Assembly: GCA_963921195.1 (NCBI GenBank)
Contig: OY992537.1
Span: 56,010,313-56,074,312, forward strand
DNA length: 64,000 nt
Direction of reading: 5' to 3'
From: Pegoplata infirma
Taxonomy: Eukaryota; Arthropoda; Insecta; Diptera; Anthomyiidae
A program made the translations under genes and the position numbers. The notes under the pieces are model-generated. The model was not told the origin of the DNA and made no database searches. It saw nothing but the letters and a program-made list of their open reading frames with translations. Shown here piece after piece: positions 44,395 through 54,500 of this stretch (positions within the stretch are counted from its first letter, which is position 1; each line of letters opens with the position of its first letter).

Positions 44395-44885
44395 TCCCAA
44401 AAAAAAACATTTCTTAAAGAAAAATTCTCAGATTCTGAGACAGTTTTTCTTATAGAAAAATTCTCAGATTCTTTGACATTTTGCTTATAGAAAAATTCTC
44501 AGATTCTTTGACATTTTTCTTAAAGAAAAATTCTTAGATTCTTTGACATTTTTCTTATAGAAAAATTCTCAGAATCTGAGACATTTTTCTAATAGAAAAA
44601 TTCTCATATTAATATAGACATTTTCCTTATAGAAAAATTCTCAGATTCAGAGACATTTTTCTTATAGAAAAATTCTCAGATTCTGAGACATTTTTCTTAT
44701 AACAAATTTCTCAGATTCTGAGACATTATTCTTACAGAAAAATTTTCAGATTCTGAGACATTTTTTTTATGGAAACATTCTCAGATTCTGACACATTATT
44801 CTTATAGAAAAATTCTCAGATTCTGAGACATTTTTTACTTATAAAGAAAAATTTTCAGATTCTGAGATATTTTTCTTATAGACTT
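44395..44885. repeat. 35-bp tandem array, about 14 copies
   Basis: Unit AGATTCTGAGACATTTTTCT + TATAGAAAAATTCTC, 34-42 bp. The core CTCAGATTCTGAGA is itself palindromic. Copies differ by a few substitutions. Diverged relatives are at 21460-22300, 48360-48480, 51725-52125 and 63240-63340. Confidence 0.9.
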
Positions 44886-45091
44886 TATACTTGTAAATTA
44901 TTTTTAATGATTTTTTTTTTTATATTTTGTATCGACCACAATAGTTTACTACTTATACAACATATTACTGACTAACTTTAAAATAATATCGCGTGTTAAA
45001 CTCAACTTAACCCTCTTCTTTACTGCAACAATAACAAAAAAAAAACTGCATTAACTTCCTAATAGAATTTCAACTTATTTGTATATGTTTA

Positions 45092-45517
45092 CACTGAGAG
45101 AAATATATTTCATTACTTATTTATTAGAATTCACGTAAGCAATGGATTTTTTTTGTGTTTATAAAAGAAGTCAAAAAGAAGTCATTTATCTTGTTCAAAA
45201 AATATGATTTAAAAACAAAATCCATTAATATTTTGAGTAGGTTAATTCCAGCTCGAGGTCATTATTTGTTTACTTATTAAAACTCTAATATTCTCATAGA
45301 ATAATTTTCTTGAAAATCATTCTATGAGAATATCATAGTTTTAATTAGTAAAGTAAATAATGACCTCGAGCTAAAATAAACCTACTCAAAATATTATATT
45401 TTAAGGTCAAGTAAAACAATTTTTATTTTTTAATAAAAATTAATCAGAATTTGAAAATCCATTAATTTTATAAATAAGAAAAAAAATAAAGTGCATCCAT
45501 ACATAATTCTTTCAGTG
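45092..45517. mobile_element. CACTG-ended element with a 90-bp central hairpin
   Basis: CACTGAGAGAAATATA start, TTCTTTCAGTG end. The centre is an inverted repeat at about 45230-45395 (GAGTAGGTTAATTCCAGCTC, GAGGTCATTATTTG, ATTCTCATAGAAT). The flanks TA/GA do not match, so the duplication has decayed or the boundary is off. Confidence 0.6.
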
Positions 45518-46195
45518 GATGCAGTATAATTCCTTAAAAAACCTTAGCTAAAACAATCTATTTCTTTGTAGTGGCAGTAACTGAAGTTCATGATAATATG
45601 GTCAATGAACTTTTTGTTTAAAACTAACAATAATAAAACTAAACCACAAATTACTCAAGAGAAGAAGGTAAAAATAAAATAGCATGTAGTAAAAATAGTG
45701 AAATGTGTGAAAATTTCTGACACATAAACAAAACAAAACATAGGAAAAGGTGAACTAAATATATTAAAGACATGTTTTAATTAATGAAATAGTTGCAAAA
45801 ACTTGTAAAATAGGAAAGAAATCGTTGTAAAATACGGCTGTTCCGTCCACCTCACCAATGGACGAGATCAAGCAAATCAGGTTCATCCGCTTTGGGTTTT
45901 CAAAAATTAAAAAAAAAATATTTTTTTTAAATTTTTTTGAATAGGATTGTATCAGCAGAACAATTATAAACATGTGTTATTTAAAAATTTCTGAAATAAC
46001 ATAGGAAGAACAAATGATAAATTCTGAAAAGCATAAGATAATATTTGGAATTCAATTTCTAAAATAAATAGGAAATGGTGTAGTTTTGGTTGTATTGAGA
46101 ATCTGAGAACATTTTCGGACCAGGAGAGAAAGTTCCTTTTTGAAGAACTAAACCAACTTCTAAAACACGTCATCTTTTACAGATTTTTTGGACTT
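45518..46195. other. No gene; decayed mini-me type I at the end
   Basis: 46110-46195 reads TCGGACCAGGAGAGAAAGTT, GAACTAAACCAACTTCTAAA, which is type I interior; it continues after the CCCAGC element (48147-48250). The rest is unassigned. Confidence 0.45.
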
Positions 46196-46199
46196 CCCA

Positions 46200-47280
46200 C
46201 ACTCAAAAAAAAAGTGAACTAAAATCTGGGAAAATTAACTCAATTTTGAGAAAAAGGGGGAATGATTTGGCTCCAAAGATTTTTTTTCTTGGTTTTAGTT
46301 CATAATTTTCCCAAAAATAAGGAAAACAAAGTTATTTAATTTTAGGCCAATTTTAACTAGAAAATGGGAAAAATTATACTTCACATTTTAGAAATAGATT
46401 GGGTCTAGACCCTGGACCCATGGGTTCGGACCCCATTTAACTCGAGACCCCGTTGGGTCCTTTAAGGGTCCCCATAGATTTTGAACCAAAACTTGTGTCC
46501 GTTTCGCTCTAACTTGCTTAGTTTTTGAGATACGGTAATAAGGGGCCTGATAGGGTCTTGACAATCTTAAAAACCGGATAAATCAAAAACTATTAATCGG
46601 AGGGCTTCCGGGTATTTTGCGGAAGTGTTCTACGAGTCAAGAGCTATAAAAATGCTGTTGGACCTTTTCTCGTGTTGGCAGTATTTACCGAGATATGTGC
46701 ATATATAAAATCTCGGGAATTTCAAATTTTAGATCTAAAATTAGGGTCTTGAGACCCTGACAGATATGCAGAGCTAGGCTATTCTATATTTTTCTTAATA
46801 GTCTTTCTTTTGAAAATTTCATCCGTTTCGCTCTATCTCGCTTAGTTTTCGAGATATCGCCATTTTAAATTTTTAACTAAATTCTAAGAAGTTATTTACT
46901 AAATTCTCAGAAGTCATTAACTAAATTCTAAGAAGTACATTTTCTCAATTCAAAGAAGAGAAATACGGTGATGTTTTTTTTAGTAAATTTTAACTAAACT
47001 TGAACTAAATTGTTTTTTAAGAAATACGTCTTAAAAATAAAGATACGATTCTTAGATTTGTGGAAAATTTCTTTGGCAGTAAGAATTTTATTCCTAATAT
47101 TTAAAAAATCCATTTAAAGAAAACTTTGAACTAATTATAAGTAAATGAACTAAAATTTTTTCCTCATAGTTAAGAAAATTTCTCATTTTTAAGTTAAATT
47201 TAACTAAATTTTAGGAAAATTCATGATAAATTTTCAAAGACATTTTTTCCTTAAATTTAGTTATGTCTTTTTTTTCAGTG
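46200..47280 (+). mobile_element. 1,081-bp palindromic MITE, copy C
   Basis: Same ends and length as copy B (42023-43103). The duplication is CA (46198-46199, 47281-47282), not TA, so the target is two bases but not strictly TA. Confidence 0.9.
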
Positions 47281-47469
47281 CAGCAAAAGCATGGTAATGA
47301 GTTGTGAAAAGTAATCATTACCAAGTACATTATTTATAAAGTACCCATTACCATTAACATTATTTTAATCCCAAAAGTAACTACTTTTGAATAATATGTT
47401 GTTAAAATACTTTTAAGTAATTTAAAAATAAATAGTTTTCAGTAATATGTTATACAAGTACTTCTAAAT

Positions 47470-47787
47470 CAATGGTTCCCAACCTTTTTTGCGCCGTGCC
47501 CCACTTTTAAGTTACAAAATCTTCAATGTATCCCCTACACTTGAGAAAAATTTTTAAATTTGTTTTAAAATTCAAAATTTACTTGTGGTTAAGCAAACTT
47601 TTTTTTTTAAATCATCATTTAAAGAAAGTTTTTAGAAAAAGTTTTCAACAATCAACTTAATAATTCAAATAAATCATGTTTTTTTAGATTATTTAACAAA
47701 AAAATCTTTAAAATTTGCTCGTTGCCCCACTGAAGCGTTCAAATTCTCGCCCCCAATGGGGCGAGAATCAAAGGTTGGGAACCATTG
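47470..47787. mobile_element. 318-bp hAT element, Buster/Charlie-type ends
   Basis: CAATGGTTCCCAACCTTTT and AAAGGTTGGGAACCATTG are inverted repeats; TTCTAAAT (47462-47469) and TTCTAACT (47788-47795) form an 8-bp duplication with one mismatch. The ends and the GTGCCCCAC motif resemble the CAGTGGTTCTCAACC class of hAT elements. No transposase. Confidence 0.85.
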
Positions 47788-48590
47788 TTCTAACTAATAA
47801 TATCTCCTTGCATTTTTTAACCTTTACATTTCAATTAACTCAAAAATTACTTAAAAACTTAAATAAAATTAGACAATTTTTAATATTTATTAAAATCAAA
47901 TTAAATTTTAAATGTTTAGTTACTACCATTTGATAGCTAATTATTTTACTTTTTATTGGTAATGGGTTTTTACTCATTATTAGTAAACCGAGGCAGTAAC
48001 TACTTATTTATCTCCATACTCTTCACTAGTTATTTTTGTCTCACGCCCTTGTTAAAATAGTTAGTGTTTCATTCAATAAGTAACTACTGATTAACAGTTG
48101 TTTCGGATTACAAAACCCATTACTGGTAATGCTAAATTTTGCTGGGTTGTTAAGTAAATAAAACATTTTTTAAACCGTTGGACCAGGAGAATATTTTTTA
48201 GCCCATATTCTTTTGTTGACGTGGATATGAATTATTAGTTTAAATAATGCCCAAATTGATGAACTTTGATCGAATGGAGAAAATTATAACCCAACTTCTC
48301 CGGCTAAAAATTTTCAAACGTTAAGTTTCTAATTTGTAAGTCACTTTTCCATTAAATTCTTATATTCTGAGATGTTATTTCTATAAAAAGTTCTCAGATT
48401 TTGAAAAGTTTTCGATTGAAAAACTTTCAGATTTTAATACATTTTTTTATTAGGAAAATTCTTATATATTAGATATTTCTTTTTTGTTATTGAAAAGTCA
48501 GTACTGATCCTTCACATTTTTACATGGGATTTTATCGATGTTCATCCATTTGTTCGTGTAAATTTCATCGCATGATACAGGTCGCACTTA

Positions 48591-49177
48591 CAAGGGAAGT
48601 ATCTCAACCCTTATGAACCGATTGGCATGAAACTTAAAATATATATAAAAGAGACAATTCTAAGGTTGGGGTGTCTCGGCTTATCGGCCATATCGGGGAC
48701 TAAAGGGTTCAAAACATGGGTAAAAAAATGGCGAAAAAATAGTTTTTTGGATTTCTCAGCCATTTCTTTTTAAGAAACTATATGATGTTTGCATATGAGA
48801 AGAAAGGTTTTTTTAAATCCTATCCAATGGTGGCCAAGCCTTGTAAAAATTCCTCTTCGTTAAATATTTTTTTTTATGAAAATGTGTAAATTTTGGGGGT
48901 ATTTTTAAGAAGACATAGAGCTACGATATCCATATGAATAAGAAATAATCTTTATTAAATTTAAGTTGACACGTATTTTTGCTCTAGACGATGTTCCTAT
49001 TAGTTCGGGAGTTATCGAAATTTTCCCGAAGGTCCACATTGTTTCATAAGGGGACAACGAAATTTTTAAACACTGATATGGCCGATAAGCCGAGACACTC
49101 AAACTTAAAATCGTCTCCTTTATATATATTTTAAGTTTCAGGCAAATCGGTTCATAAGGGTTGAGATACTTCCCTTG
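48591..49177. mobile_element. Harbinger/Tourist-like MITE, TTA duplication (copy 1)
   Basis: CAAGGGAAGTATCTCAACCC start and GGTTGAGATACTTCCCTTG-type end; TTA at 48588-48590 and 49178-49180. The arms of about 110 bp include CTTAAAATATATATAAAAGA and GTCTCGGCTTATCGGCCATA. TTA duplications fit PIF/Harbinger. Confidence 0.85.
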
Positions 49178-49978
49178 TTAGTAATCGATTTAGCTGAAAT
49201 TTGAAACTTCACCTTCTTTTGGTCCAAGGCAGAAGCCTATTAAAATTGAAGTCGGTCCATGTTTAAACCTAGCCCTCATAAAAAATTCCCCTTAGAATTT
49301 GGCGCAAATGACTCTAAAACCAAATTATAGGTATCCTTTAAAAAATTTCGTATTTTGTTTACACATACAATCGTTCCAAATTTTAAAATGATCGAACCAG
49401 TTGTTCATGTAGTCCCCATACAAACCACCCTTCCGAAATTTATATAAATCTCTCAATATTCATGAAAATAGGAAATATTTGATTAACATTTAGTTTGTAG
49501 ATTAGGGTGGCAGCGAAATTACAACTTTGGATTTTTATTTAACCTTGTCGGGTTGGAATATTGTGCCACATGGTTAGGGTTACCAGATTTGAAATATGGA
49601 ATAACAGTACATTTGGTCTCAAAAAACAGTACATTGCAAATAAAAACAGTACTTTTTTAAAAGTCTTATTTTATATCAAACTACAAAAACTTAGCCCTTT
49701 TACCCTGATTTTAAACAGATCTTAGCCAAAACGAGCATAAAAGGTTGTCTCAAATTTATTCCATTTTTTTTATCAGTGTTGAAAAAAATTTCGATTGACT
49801 TTTTGGAGCATTTGTCTTAGTTGCCGCGATATCTTACTTGAAAAGCTTTTGTAGTCTATGCTTTCGCTTAAATAAAACACCGATCTTCCTATCAAAAACA
49901 TATGAAAAAATCCATAAAACAGTGTTTTAATTAAAACACGACTTTAAAAAGCAAACGCGAAAACGGTATTATTACACT

Positions 49979-50630
49979 CAAGCAAAGGCCTAACTAAATT
50001 TTGGGAAAATGTTTTTTTTTTTTCACAATTTAGTAAAATTAAATAAAAACTTTTAAATTTCTTTGACATAATTTGCAACCAATTAGTTTATCATATTTAT
50101 CTTCTTAGAATTGATAAAGTTTTTTCTTCAGGTTTAGTAAATTTTATGCAATTAAAGGATTTTTTTTTTTTCAAAAAATGTTTCAAAAATTTCAAAAACT
50201 AAGCCAGAAAGAGCAAAAAAAGTTTTCATTTTCGATTCTAAAAATCTCTAAAGAATCTCCGGTCCTCTTTCAATGTATGGACTCCTCAATTTGAATCTAA
50301 AAATTTGGGCGTTCCTCATTTCTGAGAAAATATTGCCGAAACAAAAAAAATGCCAAATATATTTTTGTAGTTCTTTACACGACCGTCTTAATCCCTCCGT
50401 GTAATAGTTTTTTAGTTATCCCGTTAAGATTCTAAAGACCCTTTTGGGCCCTTAAATTCCCGTATCCTAAGAACTAAGAAAGGTAGAGCGAAAAGGGCAA
50501 AGATGTTGAATCAAAATCTACGATCCTTAATAGACCCAATGGGACTGGGCCTGAGATGGTCTGTACCCTAGGTTCCGAACCTAATGGGGTCTGCCCGCAA
50601 TCGGAACTTTAAATGGATGTACTCAATCAC
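49979..50630. repeat. Decayed relative of the 1.1 kb MITE
   Basis: CACTCAAGCAAAGGCCTAAC start; AAAACTAAGCCAGAAAGAGC, GACCCAATGGGACTGGGCC and CCTAATGGGGTCTGCCC recall the copy B interior. Much older than copies A-C. Confidence 0.5.
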
Positions 50631-50956
50631 ACAGAAAATAGATTCAGTTGTTACAACTGAATTGTTTGCCAACTGAATTTTTGCGGTTGCACCAACTATC
50701 ACAATATTCAGTTGCCTCTACTGCCAATTCAGTTGTCTCTACCGGTAAATATCTATCATTAGAACCGAATATTTTTATGAAAAAATTGACATTGGTTAGA
50801 GTGATCGAATTTTAAAAAGCGTTATATAGTTGTACCAAGCAATATTTTTTTAAACTGTTTCTTTTGAAATAAATTTTTTTTATATATTTTTCAAGCAATT
50901 TTACTAATTTATTTGATTGTAAAAATTTTATAATTTAAAAAGTGAAATAAATACAT

Positions 50957-51690
50957 CCCAGCAAAACTTTGGTAATGGGTAGTGATTATATAACACATTA
51001 CCAGGTAATGCATATAACTTATTTGTAGCATTATTTTATGATGTCTTACCAAACATTTGTTCCACAACGTATTATTTTCAAGTGAAAAATAATGCATTAC
51101 TAATAATTTGCTACGTAATGCATGATTATTGGAAAAAATGTATTTCATATTTATTATTTCTAAACATTAAATCATGGATGACTTATATTTGGTTACATTA
51201 TATATTATTTGAAAGTTTGAAATAATGCATTATTTATAATTGGATGCATAATGCATTACAATAACATAAAAAATAATTATTTTATAAAAAAATGCATAAG
51301 TTTAAACTAGAGATGGGCTCACGACAGGAAATTTCTAACGACACACACTCACGAGCATATTTTATCTACTTGCACTCACTTACAATCACGTGAGTAAATT
51401 TAATACAAAATTACTTTTTCACTACTCGTAACACCTTATATATTACGTTCTGGTATGCTATATTATATACCTTACTCGTAACCTATAAAATATCATATAT
51501 TTTACACCTTACTCGTATTCTTCGTTATAAATTTATGACTTATTTTATACCTTACTGGTATTCTTTGCGATAATGTATATGCATTACTTTGAGTCTCATC
51601 GCCTGTTAAAATCATCAATGCTGCAATGTATAAAATAAGGGATCCTATACCTTATTTTATACCTTATTTGGTAATCTAAGTTTTGCTGGG
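50957..51690. mobile_element. CCCAGC-ended MITE, copy 3 (AT duplication)
   Basis: CCCAGCAAAACTTTGGTAAT start, TCTAAGTTTTGCTGGG end; AT flanks (50955-50956, 51691-51692). Interior of TAATGCATTA-type repeats plus a block near 51310-51420 (AGAGATGGGCTCACGACAGG) related to 41545-41880. Confidence 0.8.
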
Positions 51691-51724
51691 ATACAATAGA
51701 AAAAATAAATTAAAACTGAAAAAA

Positions 51725-52125
51725 TTTTAAATCTAAGAATTTTTCTAAAAAAAAAATTTCTCAGAATCTGCGAGACTTTCTAGAACAAAAATAACTCGAA
51801 ATCAAAATATATGTATCTCTTAAGAAAAAATGTCAATGAAAAAATCGAAGAAATATTTCAGACTTCTAGAATTTTTTTATAGAAACATATCTCAGAATCC
51901 GATGTTTTTTCAATAGAAAAAAAATTTAAAACCTGAGAATTTTTTTTGGAGAAGAAATGTCTCAGAATCTTCTAAAGAAAAAATGTAGAAGTATCTGAGA
52001 CATTTTTTAGTAGAAAAAGTCCTATAGAAAAATCTCAGATTGGAAAAGTAGCTGATAATGAGAAATGTTTTCTATAAAAAAGTCTCATATTCTGAGAAGT
52101 TTTTCATATAGAAAAATCTCTAATA
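51725..52125. repeat. Diverged 35-40 bp tandem repeats
   Basis: Repeated AATTTCTCAGAATCTGCGAG, AATGTCTCAGAATCTT and AGAAAAATCTCAGATTGG; same family as the array at 44395-44885. Confidence 0.65.
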
Positions 52126-52317
52126 CTTATCGTTAAATTATAAATTACCACTCTTTGGACGAGACTTCTTAGGAAGAAATATTTCATACATACGTATTTA
52201 TATATTTTTTTGTAGTTTGCTTAAAATCGGTTTTATTGTCATGTTATGCGGTGTTATTTCATCATTAGCATCTGCATTGAAACCACATGTCCAAGTGTCT
52301 GAAATAAATTTTAATTA

Positions 52318-53123
52318 CCCAGCAGAAATTTTGCTGAACGTTCAGCAGCTTTTGGAAGGGGAACTTGAGTAAAGGAGCGCATCCAATTGCGCTGAATTCA
52401 TGCATGATTCCCTAAGGCGATGTCCCACTTTAGAGCGCTAGTTGGATACACAGAAACAGCGCTCTTTAGATGCACTGAAATCACGTGTCTTTAGAGCGTT
52501 GATTTAAGCAGAATAAAGATGCTGTAAATTCATGTATCTTTTTAGCGCTGATTTAAGCAGATTAAAGATGCAGTGAATTCATGTATCGTTGTAGAGCTGA
52601 TTTAAGCAGAATAAAGATGCTGTAAATTCAAAGTTAAAATCAAATAACTAAAATTTAAAAAAATATAACAAAAAAATTCATTCGTTTTACTTTACAAAAC
52701 TTTATTTATGTGAAACAAAATGAAAAAAAAAAATCGGAAGTGAACATCAAAAAAATATCGGAAATTTTCATTTTCACATTTTTTATGGGATTTTTTTTGG
52801 GAACAGCGGTCAAAGATGCTATGATTGAAGCGCTCATTGCAGCGCTGATTAATGCGCAATAATGATGCAGTCAAATCATGTGTCTTTGTCTAAAACTCAT
52901 GTTTTTTTATTCAAAAAGTGTTAAAAATATTAAAAAGGAAAGCAAGTGTGAAATTTTATCAAAAAATAATCACACATTATAAGTTTTATATAAAAAATCT
53001 TAAAAAAAAATTAAAATTTTTTCCCCTTCCTTTTACTGCATCCCTAAGAGCGCTCTTTGGATGCGCTACGGTATGCTATAAACAGATGCTGTGTCGCCAA
53101 AATCTCGATTTATTTCTGCTGGG
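52318..53123. mobile_element. CCCAGC-ended element, copy 4 (TA duplication)
   Basis: CCCAGCAGAAATTTTGCTG start, TTTATTTCTGCTGGG end; TA flanks (52316-52317, 53124-53125). The interior differs from copies 1-3: it carries AGCGCT-rich tandem units (52440-52640) and related units near 52840 and 53050. Confidence 0.75.
52497..52635 (+). repeat. Three tandem units of about 52-56 bp
   Basis: Unit GCTGATTTAAGCAGAATAAA + GATGCTGTAAATTCATGTAT, three copies, with weaker flanking copies upstream. Inside CCCAGC copy 4. Confidence 0.8.
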
Positions 53124-54265
53124 TAAATATATTGCTAATATTTCTGTAACAGTTTTAACTTACCCGCAAGAATTGCAACATTTTTTATAAGTTTTTGCAT
53201 CAGTTTTCTTTAATAATCCAAAATTTGGTGAAAAACGTCTGAACACAACTAAATTTTTATTTTATTAAACTATTATTTTAATTTTTTTTGACGTTTAATT
53301 TGTTTAATCGAAATAAAATCCCATCCAACAATTATTAGTCAAGAGTGCCAATAAAAATTAATTTTTTAGTAGAATTTTAGTAACAATAAAAAATATTTTT
53401 AATTTAGTTAAGTTAACCAACATTTGCCGTTGTCGATACACATTATCAATCCAGGCAAACAATTATTGGTCGAGATAGAAAATGTAGACTAAAAAAAACA
53501 GTTGTACTTACTGAATATTTTTCAAAAGCGTTATAAAAATTTCGTTTTTGTAAATTAATCAACTTATTAGTTGCTGATACATCAATTCGGTTACGACTGT
53601 CATATAACTATTACTGTTGTTAATAATTTGGTAAAGTGATAAAAACTTTACAATAACAACAAAAAATGTTTCTGGTTTATTGAAAATCGGTTTTTATAAT
53701 CGTATTTAAACTAAACAATTCTCTGTGTGATAAAATAAATTTTTCCCATTTTCTAGTTTTTTCTTCTTCTTATTTTTCAGAAAAATTTAGATAAAAAGAA
53801 GGAAAACATGGCAATGGAGCTAAATCATTATTGAATTTAGTTAAGTTTTCCACTTTTTAAATAATTTTTCTTTTTGAGTGTGGTATAAAATTAAATTGCA
53901 TTTAGCTCCTTTTTTAAAATTGAATTAAAATTTTGTCAAATATGAAACATTTTTCGAAAAATGTTACATTTTGGTGATGAGTATAAAAAACAGTACAAAA
54001 ACAGTACACGCTTTAAAAAACAGTACTTTTGCGTACTGTTTTAGGTGCTGTGCATAAAACAGTACTTTTTATAAAAAACAGTACATGTACTGTTTAAAAC
54101 AGTACGAATGGCAACCCTACACATGGTCTAAAACTGATGTGGACAAAATGTCACCCAAATCGGATAACTTTAACCCGTGCCCCTTTAAGGTCAAAGTTCA
54201 CATGGTAAAACAAAATTCTATACAAGGAAAAAATTTTTTTTTTCAGATTTTTTATTTTTGAATGT

Positions 54266-54500
54266 TAGTGAGCTTTTTTAGTTTATTAACGGCAAAAAGT
54301 TCATTTCGATCGGACAAGTTTTTCAATTCCAAATGGACTTCGAAAAAAAGTTGAGGCTAGTTGAATGCTTGTCAAAACTAAAAAAAAAAATTTGAAAAAA
54401 TTTTAGAGTAAGCTCCCAACCAGCCTCAATTTTTTTTTCAAACCCAATTTTGGAATTGAACTTTTTTTGCCGGTAATAAGCTAATAAGGCTCACTAATAG
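54266..54500. repeat. Inverted repeat inserted in one fold-back arm
   Basis: TTAGTGAGCTTTTTTAGTTT + ATTAACGGCAAAAAGTTC is mirrored by GAACTTTTTTTGCCGGTAAT + AAGCTAATAAGGCTCACTAA. The right arm of the host element lacks it (ACTCACTAACC at 56224), so it arrived, or was lost, after the arms formed. Confidence 0.65.

Larger units (their letters stand above)
46196..48146. mobile_element. CCCAGC-ended MITE, copy 2 (TT duplication), carrying two insertions
   Basis: Starts CCCA at 46196-46199, continues GCAAAAGCATGGTAATGAG at 47283, ends CTAAATTTTGCTGGG; TT flanks (46194-46195, 48147-48148). A 1,081-bp MITE entered the terminal repeat itself after its fourth base, duplicating CA, and a hAT element sits at 47470-47787. 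Without them it is about 540 bp. Confidence 0.85.
49575..54119. mobile_element. 4.5 kb hAT-type element inside the fold-back arm
   Basis: TAGGGTTACCAGATTTG and (inward from the right) TAGGGTTGCCATTCG ends; perfect 8-bp duplication CACATGGT at 49567-49574 and 54120-54127. Subterminal ACAGTAC motifs cluster at both ends (three on the left, about ten on the right), as expected for transposase binding. No transposase is recognisable; the interior is filled with other MITEs and tandem repeats. Confidence 0.9.

Noticed and set aside
44395..44885. CRISPR array
   Set aside because: Units are contiguous with no spacers and the genome is clearly eukaryotic.
49575..54119. Autonomous hAT transposon
   Set aside because: Despite 4.5 kb length and good ends, no frame shows any hAT transposase motif; the length comes from nested repeats.
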